Source: Cellulophaga fucicola (GTDB taxonomy: Bacteria > Bacteroidota > Bacteroidia > Flavobacteriales > Flavobacteriaceae). From it: a stretch of DNA of 64,000 nt. The stretch spans positions 1,302,001-1,366,000 of the forward strand of contig NZ_FPIY01000001.1 of assembly GCF_900119145.1 (NCBI RefSeq), written 5' to 3'. Position 1 is the first letter of the stretch. Each line of letters opens with the position of its first letter. This document shows positions 53,697-62,355 of the stretch, piece by piece. The translations under genes and the position numbers were made by a program. A model generated the notes under the pieces. That model was given only the letters and a program-made list of their open reading frames with translations, made no database searches and had not been told where the DNA came from.

Positions 53697-54662
53697 TTGA
53701 GCAACTCCAAAACAATTCTAGATATTGCAAAGCGTACAATTTCTATAGAAGCTGAAGCTATTAAACATTTATCGACCTTATTAGACGCAAATTTTGTAGA
53801 TGCAGTAAATAGCATTTACAATTCTAAAGGAAGATTAATTATTTCTGGTATTGGTAAAAGCGCCATTATAGCACAGAAAATAGTTGCTACTTTAAATTCT
53901 ACCGGTACTCCATCTATATTTATGCACGCAGCAGATGCTATACACGGCGACCTTGGCACTGTATTAGATGACGATGTTGTTATTTGTATCTCTAAAAGTG
54001 GTAATACACCAGAAATTAAAGTTTTGGTGCCACTTATAAAAAGAGGAGGTAATATTTTAATAGGAATGACTGGTAATACAGATTCTTTTTTAGCACAACA
54101 ATCTAACTACGTATTAAATACTTATGTAGAAAAAGAAGCGTGTCCTAATAATTTAGCTCCTACAACTAGTACAACGGCACAACTGGTTATAGGTGATGCA
54201 ATTGCAGTATCTCTTTTAGAGCTAAAAAGATTTACAAGTAAAGATTTTGCTAAATACCACCCAGGTGGCGCATTAGGAAAAAAATTATATTTACGTGTAA
54301 ACGATATTGTAAACAACAACCAGAAACCAGAAGTTACCGCAGACACGCCTGTAAAACAGGTAATTATAGAGATATCTGAAAAAATGTTAGGTGCTACTGC
54401 TGTTTTAGAGGGGAATAAAGTTGTAGGTATTATTACTGATGGTGATATTAGACGTATGCTAAACAAGCACGATAATATTGGTAATTTAACAGCTAAAGAC
54501 ATTATGTCTAAAAACCCTAAGACAGTAGATACAGATGTTTTAGCTGTAGATGCCTTAGAATTAATGCAACAACAAGGAATATCACAATTAGTTGCTGTAA
54601 GCGACTCTAATTATGTTGGTTTAGTACATTTGCATAACTTAGTAAACGAAGGCATTTTATAA
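53697..54662 (+). CDS. kdsD: Arabinose-5-phosphate isomerase (KpsF/GutQ family)
   Basis: Interconverts ribulose 5-phosphate and arabinose 5-phosphate, the first step to the LPS sugar Kdo. 321 residues: SIS domain (about 35-175: GRLIISGIGKSAIIAQKIVATLNSTGTPSIFMHAADAIHGDLG, then ISKSGNTPEI) and two CBS domains (about 205-320). The start must be the TTG at 53697: a stop codon lies in frame 15 nt upstream and the first residues SNSKTILDIAKRTI are family-typical. The stop overlaps the tatC ATG by 1 nt (TAATG). Confidence 0.92.
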   Translation: MSNSKTILDIAKRTISIEAEAIKHLSTLLDANFVDAVNSIYNSKGRLIISGIGKSAIIAQKIVATLNSTGTPSIFMHAADAIHGDLGTVLDDDVVICISKSGNTPEIKVLVPLIKRGGNILIGMTGNTDSFLAQQSNYVLNTYVEKEACPNNLAPTTSTTAQLVIGDAIAVSLLELKRFTSKDFAKYHPGGALGKKLYLRVNDIVNNNQKPEVTADTPVKQVIIEISEKMLGATAVLEGNKVVGIITDGDIRRMLNKHDNIGNLTAKDIMSKNPKTVDTDVLAVDALELMQQQGISQLVAVSDSNYVGLVHLHNLVNEGIL

Positions 54663-55504
54663 TGGCAAAAAATAAGAAGAGTCCGGACGAAATGTCCTTT
54701 TTAGACCATTTAGAAGAATTAAGATGGCACTTAATTAGATCTACATTAGCAGTAGTTATTATTGGTTGTGTTGCTTTTGCTATGAAAGAATTTATTTTTG
54801 ACACAGTCTTATTAGGGCCTAAAAAAATGGATTTTCCAACCTATAAATTCTTTTGCTATATAGCTACATATCTAGGTATGGAATCTAGTTTTTGTGCCGA
54901 ATCACTTCCATTTACCATACAAAGTAGAACTATGGCTGGGCAATTTTCTGCTCACATATGGACATCTGTTTGGGCAGGTTTTATAATTGGTTTTCCTTAT
55001 ATTTTATATGAAATGTGGCGTTTTATTAGCCCAGGTTTGTATGAAAAAGAACGTAACAACTCTAAAGGATTTATTTTTGCTGCATCATTCTTATTTTTCT
55101 CTGGTGTACTTTTTGGTTACTATATTGTAACCCCTTTCTCTATTAACTTTTTAGGTACATACCAAGTTAGTAAGGAAGTTTTAAACGAATTTGATTTGAG
55201 CTCCTTTATATCTACCGTAAAAGCATCTGTTATTGCCTGCGGTATAATGTTTGAGCTACCTATAATTATATACTTTTTAACAAAAGTAGGTTTGGTTACT
55301 CCAGAAGTGTTAAAGAAACACAGAAAAATAGCTTTGGTAGTTGTATTAATAGTATCTGCTGTTATTACCCCACCAGATGTTGCTAGTCAAATTGTAGTAA
55401 CAATACCAGTTCTAATACTATATCAAATTAGTATTTATATTTCTAGAAGAGTATTAAAAAAAGAAGCCAAAAAATTAGGTAAGAATGTCACAAAATCCAG
55501 TTAA
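54662..55504 (+). CDS. tatC: Sec-independent protein translocase TatC
   Basis: Inner-membrane receptor of the twin-arginine export pathway, 280 residues with six hydrophobic helices. FLDHLEELRWHLIRS (about 14-28) holds the conserved cytoplasmic Glu that reads the RR signal, and FIISPGLYEKERN-like RFISPGLYEKERN (about 118) and GVLFGYYIVTPFSINF are family blocks. The periplasmic loop between helices 1 and 2 is longer than in E. coli. tatA is not in the window. Translationally coupled to kdsD; its last 20 nt overlap the next gene. Confidence 0.95.
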   Translation: MAKNKKSPDEMSFLDHLEELRWHLIRSTLAVVIIGCVAFAMKEFIFDTVLLGPKKMDFPTYKFFCYIATYLGMESSFCAESLPFTIQSRTMAGQFSAHIWTSVWAGFIIGFPYILYEMWRFISPGLYEKERNNSKGFIFAASFLFFSGVLFGYYIVTPFSINFLGTYQVSKEVLNEFDLSSFISTVKASVIACGIMFELPIIIYFLTKVGLVTPEVLKKHRKIALVVVLIVSAVITPPDVASQIVVTIPVLILYQISIYISRRVLKKEAKKLGKNVTKSS

Positions 55505-55841
55505 AGAGTTTAACGATTATCGTTCTAAGATGAATGATAAGATAGTAGCCGATAAAAATAAGGTTATTAATAGAATATTTAATCTAGACACAAATGCATA
55601 CAGCAAAGGTGCCTTAGATGTTAAGACTAAAGAACTACTAGGTTTAGTAGCCTCTGCAGTTTTACGTTGTGATGATTGCGTTAAATATCATTTAGAAAGT
55701 TCGCACAGAGAAGGTGCAAACAAAGAAGAAATTATGGAAACCTTAAGTATTGCAACGCTTGTTGGTGGTAGTATTGTTATACCACATTTAAGACGTGCAC
55801 ATGAGTACTGGGAAGCTATAGAAGCAAACCACGAAGGTTAA
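55485..55841 (+). CDS. Carboxymuconolactone decarboxylase/AhpD-like protein
   Basis: 118 residues, all helical. The CxxC and following His are in LRCDDCVKYHLESSHREGA (about 64-82), the redox-active signature of AhpD-like members of this family, which reduce peroxiredoxins or act as small oxidoreductases. The rest (EEIMETLSIATLVGGSIVIPHLRRAHEYWEA) is typical. Its first 20 nt lie inside the end of tatC, in another frame, so it is translated in coupling with it. The exact substrate is unknown. Confidence 0.88.
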   Translation: MSQNPVKEFNDYRSKMNDKIVADKNKVINRIFNLDTNAYSKGALDVKTKELLGLVASAVLRCDDCVKYHLESSHREGANKEEIMETLSIATLVGGSIVIPHLRRAHEYWEAIEANHEG

Positions 55842-55879
55842 AAAAACCGTAAATCTTCTCTGTTAATAAAAGAATAACT

Positions 55880-55887
55880 TAGATTTG
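55880..55887 (+). promoter_or_regulatory. Predicted -7 box of the lptB promoter
   Basis: TAGATTTG matches TAnnTTTG exactly and ends 8 nt before the first lptB ATG, so the transcript would have almost no leader. No TTG at the ideal distance. Confidence 0.4.
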
Positions 55888-55895
55888 GATATTCT

Positions 55896-56645
55896 ATGGA
55901 AAAAATGAAGCTTAGTGCAGACAATATTATGAAGTCCTACAAAGGACGTCAAGTAGTTAAAGGCATATCTCTAGAGGTTAACCAAGGAGAAATTGTTGGA
56001 CTATTAGGCCCTAATGGTGCAGGTAAAACAACATCTTTTTATATGATTGTTGGACTTGTTAAGCCAAATGGTGGTAATATTTACTTAAATGATAAAAATA
56101 TTACGCAGTTTCCAATGTACAAAAGAGCACAGAACGGAATTGGATATTTAGCACAAGAAGCCTCAGTTTTTCGAAAACTAACAATTGAAAAAAATATTTT
56201 AAGTGTACTACAGCTTACAAAATTGAGCAAAAAAGAGCAACATATGAAAATGGAGTCTCTTATTGAAGAATTTAGCTTAGGACACATACGTAAAAACAGA
56301 GGAGATTTACTTTCTGGTGGGGAGCGTAGACGTACAGAGATTGCACGTGCACTTGCTACAGATCCAAAATTTATACTATTAGATGAGCCTTTTGCAGGGG
56401 TAGATCCTGTTGCTGTAGAAGACATACAGCGTATTGTAGCTCAACTAAAAAACAAAAACATAGGCATACTTATTACCGACCATAACGTACAAGAAACACT
56501 TGCTATTACAGAGCGATCTTATTTAATGTTTGAAGGTGGTATTTTAAAATCTGGAGAACCTGAAGAATTAGCTGCAGATGAAATGGTAAGACAGGTATAT
56601 CTAGGTCAAAACTTTGAGCTACGTAAAACTAAGTTAGACTTTTAA
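55896..56645 (+). CDS. lptB: LPS export ABC transporter ATP-binding protein LptB
   Basis: ATPase that powers lipopolysaccharide extraction from the inner membrane with LptFG. 249 residues: Walker [12 protein letters not shown] (about 37-47), Q-loop [11 protein letters not shown], signature [16 protein letters not shown], Walker [14 protein letters not shown] and switch His in [42 protein letters not shown] at the C-terminus is the LptB tail. A second ATG 9 nt downstream (55905) starts the more typical MKLSADNIM and may be the real start. No lptFG in the window. Confidence 0.93.
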   Translation: MEKMKLSADNIMKSYKGRQVVKGISLEVNQGEIVGLLGPNGAGKTTSFYMIVGLVKPNGGNIYLNDKNITQFPMYKRAQNGIGYLAQEASVFRKLTIEKNILSVLQLTKLSKKEQHMKMESLIEEFSLGHIRKNRGDLLSGGERRRTEIARALATDPKFILLDEPFAGVDPVAVEDIQRIVAQLKNKNIGILITDHNVQETLAITERSYLMFEGGILKSGEPEELAADEMVRQVYLGQNFELRKTKLDF

Positions 56646-56661
56646 AAACCTATTTAATTAC

Positions 56662-57420
56662 CTAAGCCTTAGCTGTTCCGTTTCCTAATTTACTTACTAC
56701 AGAAAGTAATATATATAAAATTATTATTACTGGCACTGCTAAGTATTTTAAGGTTACCAAAAACACGATACACAAAATTAAAAAGATATAGCGTATAGCA
56801 TTGTCTTTAAAATTCCACGTTTTAAATTTTAAGGCAAATAAAGGCAAACTACTGTTTAGCAAATAAGTACTTAATACTGTTAACCCTATTAAAAACCATT
56901 GGTTTAAAATAATGCTATTTAAAAAATCGTTATTTTGATACAGTAAAATTAATGGCATTGCTATAATTAACAATGCGTTTGCTGGTGTTGGCAAACCAAT
57001 AAAAGATTCAGTTTGGTTTTCATCAATATTAAATTTAGCTAACCTATAACAAGATCCTAAAGTTATCAAAAAACCTAAAAACGGAATTAGAGAAGAAAAA
57101 TTAAATCCTGAAAATTGCATTTCACCTGCAAACATTCCAGAACTCCAACCACCAGTAGTAGCCATTAACAACAGCTTATACATTACCAATCCTGGCACTA
57201 CTCCACTTGTTACCATATCTGCTAAAGAATCTAGCTGCAATCCTAATTCACTTTTTACATTTAGCATACGAGCTGCAAAACCATCAAAAAAGTCAAAAAA
57301 TATACCTAAAAAAACAAATAACGCAACCATCTCAAAAAGACCGTGTACAGCAAAAAGAACAGCTAAACAGCCACAGAATAAATTTAATAATGTAATTAGG
57401 TTAGGTATATGCTTTTTCAT
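56662..57420 (-). CDS. pssA: CDP-diacylglycerol-serine O-phosphatidyltransferase
   Basis: Makes phosphatidylserine, the precursor of phosphatidylethanolamine. Integral inner-membrane enzyme, 252 residues with about 8 hydrophobic segments. The CDP-alcohol phosphotransferase signature D-G-x2-A-R-x8-G-x3-D-x3-D is complete in FDGFAARMLNVKSELGLQLDSLADMV (about 45-70), and the N-terminal HIPNLITLLNLFCGCLAV is typical of type II PssA. Convergent with lptB, 16 nt between stops. Confidence 0.94.
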   Translation of the reverse strand: MKKHIPNLITLLNLFCGCLAVLFAVHGLFEMVALFVFLGIFFDFFDGFAARMLNVKSELGLQLDSLADMVTSGVVPGLVMYKLLLMATTGGWSSGMFAGEMQFSGFNFSSLIPFLGFLITLGSCYRLAKFNIDENQTESFIGLPTPANALLIIAMPLILLYQNNDFLNSIILNQWFLIGLTVLSTYLLNSSLPLFALKFKTWNFKDNAIRYIFLILCIVFLVTLKYLAVPVIIILYILLSVVSKLGNGTAKA

Positions 57421-57598
57421 TTGTATACTAATTTAGGTAAACGTTATACTAAACAAACTTTACAAGATAATATAGCCTGTTAGTTTTCGTAAAAATAGTA
57501 TTTCTTTAAAAATTACAGCTTAAAAAGCTGCTTTTTTAAAAAGCATAGGTCTGTTCTGCTATTTTGTTCGATATTTGTTCTTCCTAAAATCAATAAAA

Positions 57599-58783
57599 TT
57601 GAAAAATTACATTAAAACAATCATTTTTATATTTCTATTGGGTAGTTATAGTATTGTTTTTTCTCAAAACAATACTATTTCTAAAAATGCACAAATTAGC
57701 ATTTTAACCTGTGGTTCTGGAAGCGAACTCTATTCTACTTTTGGCCATAGTGCCATTAGAATTTGGGATCCAGTTACTAGAACAGACAATATATACAACT
57801 ATGGTATTTTCGATTTTAATGCACCTAATTTTTATTTAAATTTTGTAAAAGGAAAACTACTGTTTAAGGTTAACAAACAAGATTTTTCAAGGTTTTTATA
57901 CGAGTATCAATATGACAAAAGGTCTGTTAAAGAACAGGTCTTGAACCTTAATTATACTCAAAAAGAACAACTATACAATTATTTAGAAAAAAACGTAAAG
58001 CCAGAAAATAGAGATTATTTATATGATTACCTATACAACAACTGCGCAACTAAAATAATAGGTGTTTTAAATTCTTCCTTAGGAAAGGATTTAAGTTTAA
58101 AAGAAGATCACTTAACAGAAAAATATACGTTTAGACAATTGTTAGATCAAAAACTAACAACAAACACTTGGTCAAGTTTTGGCATAGATTTAGCTCTAGG
58201 TTCAAGAATAGATAAAAAGGCAACAGCATTACAGCATACTTTTTTACCAGATTACGTATGGTCGCAACTAGAGAATAGTACTATTAAAGGAGAACCTTTG
58301 GTATTGTCTAACAGGTCTATATTAAAAGAAGAAGTAAAAGTAAAAAGCATTAATTTTTTGGTTACGCCATTCTTTTGGGTTTTTCTACTCCTTGCAGTAG
58401 TTTTATTTATAACTTATATGGATTTTAAAAATCATTTATGGTCTAAATGGTTAGACGGCATTTTACTTTTTGTTACCGGCATTTCAGGCTTAGTATTAAC
58501 GCTACTATGGTTTGCTACAGACCATACTGCAACTGCTAACAACTATAATTTACTGTGGGTTGTTCCTTTTAACTTGGTGGCTCTTTATTTTATTTTTCGC
58601 AAAAAAGATTCAGCCTTAATAATACACAAATACAGTATATTTTTACTTATATTATTACTAGTAGTACCAATTATACAATTAACAGGAGTTCAAAAATTTC
58701 ATCCTGCATTTATACCTGTATTACTATCACTTGCCATTAGATATATTTTTATATGGTACAAAACAAAAAATAACAAAAACTAG
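57599..58783 (+). CDS. DUF4105 membrane protein
   Basis: 394 residues from the TTG at 57599, which gives a normal signal peptide (KNYIKTIIFIFLLGSYSIVFSQ); a TTG at 57575 would add eight residues. The exported DUF4105 domain (about 25-250) has ISILTCGSGSELYSTFGHSAIRIWDP and YNYGIFDFNAPNFYLNFVKGKLLFKV, then LYDYLYNNCATKIIG, a Cys/His/Asn pattern suggesting a papain-like cysteine protease or amidase fold. Four to five transmembrane helices follow (about 260-385). Biological role unknown. The ABC-F gene begins 3 nt after its stop. Confidence 0.83.
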   Translation: MKNYIKTIIFIFLLGSYSIVFSQNNTISKNAQISILTCGSGSELYSTFGHSAIRIWDPVTRTDNIYNYGIFDFNAPNFYLNFVKGKLLFKVNKQDFSRFLYEYQYDKRSVKEQVLNLNYTQKEQLYNYLEKNVKPENRDYLYDYLYNNCATKIIGVLNSSLGKDLSLKEDHLTEKYTFRQLLDQKLTTNTWSSFGIDLALGSRIDKKATALQHTFLPDYVWSQLENSTIKGEPLVLSNRSILKEEVKVKSINFLVTPFFWVFLLLAVVLFITYMDFKNHLWSKWLDGILLFVTGISGLVLTLLWFATDHTATANNYNLLWVVPFNLVALYFIFRKKDSALIIHKYSIFLLILLLVVPIIQLTGVQKFHPAFIPVLLSLAIRYIFIWYKTKNNKN

Positions 58784-58786
58784 CAA

Positions 58787-60661
58787 ATGAACCTACTTAC
58801 GGTTGAAAACATATCAAAATCTTACGGAGAACACGCTCTATTTTCAGACATTTCTTTTGGCGTTAACAAAGATCAAAAAATTGCCTTAATAGCTAAAAAT
58901 GGAAGTGGAAAAACCTCTATACTAAATATATTGTCTGGAAAAGATACTCCAGATAGCGGACAAGTGAATTACAGAAAAGGGGTTAGAGTTTCATTTTTAG
59001 AGCAAGAGCCTAATATGAATCCTGACTTAACTATTGAAGAAACCATTTTTGCCTCTGACAACGAGATTTTAACAGTTATTTCTAATTATGAAAAAGCGTT
59101 AGCTAACCCAGAAGATGCAGATAAATATCAATTAGCTTTTGATGCTATGGATAGGTTTGAGGCTTGGGATTTTGAAACACAATACAAGCAAATTTTATCA
59201 AAACTTAAGTTAGATGATGTTAGCTTAAATGTTGGTTTACTTTCTGGTGGACAAAAAAAGCGTTTAGCTATGGCAGACGCACTTATAAACAAACCAGATT
59301 TATTAATTTTAGATGAACCTACCAACCACTTGGATCTAGAGATGATAGAGTGGTTAGAAGAATATTTTGCTAAAGAAAATATTACCCTTTTTATGGTTAC
59401 CCATGACCGTTACTTTTTAGAACGTGTCTGTAACGAAATTATAGAGCTAGATAACAACACTCTTTACCCATACAAAGGCAATTACTCTTATTATTTAGAA
59501 AAAAAAGAAGCACGTATTACACAAGAGGCTGTAGAGCAACATAAATCTAAACTTTTATATAAAAAAGAATTAGGTTGGATGCGTAAACAACCTAAAGCAC
59601 GTACAACAAAATCTAAATCTAGAATTGACGATTTTAACGATATTAAAGCCAAAGCTCAACAACGCAGACAAGAACACAAAGTTGAGTTAGAAATTAATAT
59701 GGAACGTATGGGTAGTAAAATTATGGAGCTTGTAAAAATCTCTAAAGCATACCCAAACAAGCCTATTTTAGACAAATACGAATACAACTTTTTAAAAGGA
59801 GAACGCATAGGTATCATTGGCAAAAATGGAACCGGGAAATCTACGTTTCTAAACATATTAACCGGCACAGACCAACCAGATAGCGGTAAAGTAATTGTTG
59901 GTGAAACAATTAAATTTGGTTATTATACACAAAAAGGTATCAAAATAAAAGAAGGTCAGAAAGTTATAGATGTTATACGTGAGTTTGGAGATTATATTCC
60001 GCTTAAAAAAGGACATCAAATTTCTGCTCAACAATTATTAGAACGCTTTTTGTTTGATAGAAAAAAACAATACGATTTTGTTGAAAAACTAAGTGGTGGC
60101 GAGCGTAAAAGACTGTACTTATGTACCATTCTTATACAAAACCCTAATTTTCTTATTCTAGATGAACCTACAAACGATTTAGACATTGTAACATTAAATG
60201 TTTTAGAAAGTTTTTTAATGGATTTTCCAGGTTGTCTATTGGTGGTATCTCATGATAGGTATTTTATGGATAAGATAGTAGATCACTTACTTGTTTTTAG
60301 AGGCAATGCTGTTATTGAAGATTTCCCTGGAAACTATTCGGACTTTAGATCTTATGAAGATAGTGTTGTTATAGAAAACAGAGAAACCAAAGAAAAGGAA
60401 GTTAAAGCAGATAAAAAGTCTTGGAAAACTGAAACCAAAACGAATAAACTCTCTTTTGAAGAACAAAAAGAATACAACAATATAGAAAACAAGATTAAAA
60501 AACTAGAAGAGAAAAAAGTAACATTACAAAATAAATTCTCTGATGCTAGTCTTAGTGGTGAAGAGATAGATAAACTATCTAAAGACTTACAAGAAGTTAT
60601 AGACGAGATTGAAACAAAAACAGAGCGTTGGTTTCAGCTTTCTGCTATTGTAGAAGGTTAA
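58787..60661 (+). CDS. ABC-F family ATPase (Uup-like)
   Basis: Soluble protein with two ABC domains and no membrane part, 624 residues. Domain 1: Walker A AKNGSGKTSIL (about 36), LSGGQKKRLAMADAL, Walker B LLILDEPTNHLDL. Linker helices about 235-310 (KKELGWMRKQPKARTTKSKSR, a basic P-site-tRNA-interacting type linker). Domain 2: GKNGTGKSTFL (about 345), LSGGERKRLYLC, FLILDEPTNDLDI. A C-terminal coiled coil (about 560-624) is typical of Uup. ABC-F proteins bind the ribosomal E site or branched DNA structures. Followed at 12 nt by a methyltransferase-relative gene. Confidence 0.92.
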   Translation: MNLLTVENISKSYGEHALFSDISFGVNKDQKIALIAKNGSGKTSILNILSGKDTPDSGQVNYRKGVRVSFLEQEPNMNPDLTIEETIFASDNEILTVISNYEKALANPEDADKYQLAFDAMDRFEAWDFETQYKQILSKLKLDDVSLNVGLLSGGQKKRLAMADALINKPDLLILDEPTNHLDLEMIEWLEEYFAKENITLFMVTHDRYFLERVCNEIIELDNNTLYPYKGNYSYYLEKKEARITQEAVEQHKSKLLYKKELGWMRKQPKARTTKSKSRIDDFNDIKAKAQQRRQEHKVELEINMERMGSKIMELVKISKAYPNKPILDKYEYNFLKGERIGIIGKNGTGKSTFLNILTGTDQPDSGKVIVGETIKFGYYTQKGIKIKEGQKVIDVIREFGDYIPLKKGHQISAQQLLERFLFDRKKQYDFVEKLSGGERKRLYLCTILIQNPNFLILDEPTNDLDIVTLNVLESFLMDFPGCLLVVSHDRYFMDKIVDHLLVFRGNAVIEDFPGNYSDFRSYEDSVVIENRETKEKEVKADKKSWKTETKTNKLSFEEQKEYNNIENKIKKLEEKKVTLQNKFSDASLSGEEIDKLSKDLQEVIDEIETKTERWFQLSAIVEG

Positions 60662-60673
60662 TTGTTTTTTAGT

Positions 60674-61156
60674 ATGTTTCAATTTATTGCACATCTACGT
60701 TTTTTTGCAAAAGCAACTAATCAACATGGCGTACACTCTCCTTTTATATACAATTACGTAACAAAGTGTTTGTATATAAAGGGAAAGTTACATCAACAAA
60801 AAAACAAAAATGTTTTATTAAAGAGTATTGCTTACTTTAATCCTGAAACAGCTTTTATAGCTTCAGAAGACATTAAAAAAATAATACAAAAAGTAAAAAC
60901 AAAGCTTAATTTTACGAGTAGCACTGTTGACTTAGCTTGTTTAGAACTACCCAACCTAAAAGAGTTTAATACTATAAAGTATCATAATAACACTATGGTT
61001 TTTATAGACAAAATTTATACAAACAAGGAGTCTTTAGAAGCTTGGGAACAGATAAAAAAATTAAAAAAAGTTACAGTAACCGTAGACTTATTCTATTGCG
61101 CTATTGTCTTTTTTAGAAAAGAACAAGCAAAAGAACATTTTAAAATTAGAATATAA
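60674..61156 (+). CDS. Shortened relative of a class I methyltransferase (SAM-binding core missing)
   Basis: 160 residues from the ATG at 60674 (an in-frame TTG at 60662 is less likely). Both ends match a flavobacterial methyltransferase family: N-terminal ATNQHGVHSPFIYNYVTKCLY and C-terminal AWEQIKKLKKVTVTVDLF then VFFRKEQAKEHFKIRI. From memory full-length relatives run about 230-240 residues and have a glycine-rich LELGTSLG SAM motif after the YFxP stretch. Here that stretch is AYFNPETAFIASEDIKKI and most of the Rossmann core is absent. The reading frame is intact, so this looks like an in-frame internal deletion or decay rather than a broken gene. Whether it still has a function is unknown. 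Confidence 0.7.
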   Translation: MFQFIAHLRFFAKATNQHGVHSPFIYNYVTKCLYIKGKLHQQKNKNVLLKSIAYFNPETAFIASEDIKKIIQKVKTKLNFTSSTVDLACLELPNLKEFNTIKYHNNTMVFIDKIYTNKESLEAWEQIKKLKKVTVTVDLFYCAIVFFRKEQAKEHFKIRI

Positions 61157-61188
61157 TACTGTATTTTTAAATTCAGAATATACTTATA

Positions 61189-61320
61189 ATGGACAATACT
61201 ATTTTTATAATTGGCGGTATAGCACTTGTATTATTTTTAGTCATAAATCTTAGAAATAAGAAAAAAACTAAAGATAGAAAGTCGCGTAAATTTATGGACA
61301 ACTATAAACGTAAAGAATAA
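61189..61320 (+). CDS. Small single-span membrane protein (43 residues)
   Basis: ATG at 61189 to TAA at 61320. Residues 4-21 (TIFIIGGIALVLFLVINL) form one hydrophobic helix. The tail (RNKKKTKDRKSRKF, then MDNYKRKE) is strongly basic, which by the positive-inside rule would stay in the cytosol. It is 32 nt after the methyltransferase relative and 38 nt before the adenosyltransferase gene, read the same way. It is too short for a homology argument by eye. The coding call rests on the clear helix-plus-basic-tail design and operon position. Confidence 0.6.
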   Translation: MDNTIFIIGGIALVLFLVINLRNKKKTKDRKSRKFMDNYKRKE

Positions 61321-61358
61321 TTAGTTTAGAGATTAAATAAGAAAATTATAAAAAGCCA

Positions 61359-61934
61359 ATGAAAATATATACAAAGACAGGAGACAAAGGCACTACTGCC
61401 CTATTTGGTGGTACTAGAGTACCTAAGCATCATTTACGTATAGAATCTTATGGTACTATAGATGAGCTTAACTCTTGGATGGGGCTAATACGCGATCAAG
61501 AAATACACAACCATTATAAAGATATTATTGCTACTATACAAGATAAACTATTTACCGTTGGTGCTGTTTTAGCAACAGATCCTGATAAAATGGTATTAAA
61601 AAATGGAAAAGAGCGTTTAAATATTGAAAAAATTAGCAATGCAGATATAGAATTGCTAGAGATAGAGATGGATAAAATGAATGAAGCATTGCCACAAATG
61701 ACACATTTTATTTTACCAGGAGGACACACAACCGTGTCATACTGTCATATAGCACGCACAGTTTGTCGTAGAGCAGAACGTTTAGCATCTCATTTAAACG
61801 AAAATGAACCTTTTGAAGCAAATGTTTTGTCATTTATCAATAGATTATCCGACTATCTATTTGTATTGGCTAGAAAATTATCAAAAGATTTGGATGCAAA
61901 TGAAATAAAATGGATTCCAGAGAAAAAAGACTAA
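61359..61934 (+). CDS. Cob(I)alamin adenosyltransferase, PduO type
   Basis: Transfers the adenosyl group of ATP to cob(I)alamin, making coenzyme B12. 191 residues, helical bundle. The N-terminal ATP-binding block KIYTKTGDKGTTALFGGTRVPKHHLRIESYGTIDELNSW (about 2-41) and RTVCRRAERLASHL (about 128-141) with FINRLSDYLFVLAR (about 158-171) are diagnostic for the PduO/MMAB family. Coenzyme B12 is needed by methylmalonyl-CoA mutase, which would follow the propionyl-CoA carboxylase encoded at 32.6-36.2 kb; the mutase itself is not in the window. Confidence 0.94.
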   Translation: MKIYTKTGDKGTTALFGGTRVPKHHLRIESYGTIDELNSWMGLIRDQEIHNHYKDIIATIQDKLFTVGAVLATDPDKMVLKNGKERLNIEKISNADIELLEIEMDKMNEALPQMTHFILPGGHTTVSYCHIARTVCRRAERLASHLNENEPFEANVLSFINRLSDYLFVLARKLSKDLDANEIKWIPEKKD

Positions 61935-62013
61935 TATTTCTATTTTTTTTACGTTATCAACATATTGAATATCAACTATTTTAAAAAAATAAATTAAAAA
62001 AGTTAAAAAAAGC

Positions 62014-62043
62014 TTGCTTTTGTTGTCTAAAAATTTATTTTTG
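62014..62043 (+). promoter_or_regulatory. Promoter of the DUF2795 gene
   Basis: TTG (62014-62016), exactly 19 bp, TATTTTTG (62036-62043): a full match to the Bacteroidota housekeeping consensus. Predicted start near 62050, leader about 19 nt. Confidence 0.75.
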
Positions 62044-62068
62044 CAAAAAATTAAAATTAACTATTACC

Positions 62069-62293
62069 ATGTATTGGACATTAGAACTAGCATCTTACTT
62101 AAGTGATGCGCCTTGGCCAGCAACCAAAGATGAATTAATAGATTACGCAATTAGAACTGGTGCACCTTTAGAAGTTGTAGAGAATTTACAGTCTATGGAA
62201 GAAGAAGGCGGAGAAATCTATGAGTCTATTGAAGAAATTTGGCCAGACTACCCAACAGAAGAAGATTACCTCTGGAATGAGGATGAGTATTAA
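62069..62293 (+). CDS. DUF2795 small acidic protein
   Basis: 74 residues. The first ~50 (MYWTLELASYLSDAPWPATKDELIDYAIRTGAPLEVVENLQSM) are a DUF2795 domain, a helical unit of unknown function. The C-terminus is very acidic (EEEGGEIYESIEEIWPDYPTEEDYLWNEDEY). It is a single gene with a strong promoter in front and a hairpin terminator behind, so it is probably well expressed. No signal peptide. Confidence 0.85.
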   Translation: MYWTLELASYLSDAPWPATKDELIDYAIRTGAPLEVVENLQSMEEEGGEIYESIEEIWPDYPTEEDYLWNEDEY

Positions 62294-62310
62294 ATAACAG
62301 AATTACATTA

Positions 62311-62338
62311 AAAAAGTCTCCTTGGAGGCTTTTTTTTT
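62311..62338 (+). terminator. Intrinsic terminator after the DUF2795 gene
   Basis: An 11-bp stem with one G-T pair (AAAAAGTCTCC with GGAGGCTTTTT) around a very short TT loop, followed by further T (to 62338). It also contains the -33 TTG of the secA promoter. Confidence 0.85.
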
Positions 62339-62349
62339 ATGTAATTTTG
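62322..62349 (+). promoter_or_regulatory. secA promoter overlapping the upstream terminator
   Basis: TTG (62322-62324, at the hairpin tip), 17-bp spacer containing the T run, TAATTTTG (62342-62349). Both elements fit the Bacteroidota consensus. Predicted start near 62356, leaving a leader of about 140 nt before the secA ATG. Confidence 0.6.
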
Positions 62350-62355
62350 GCAGAC

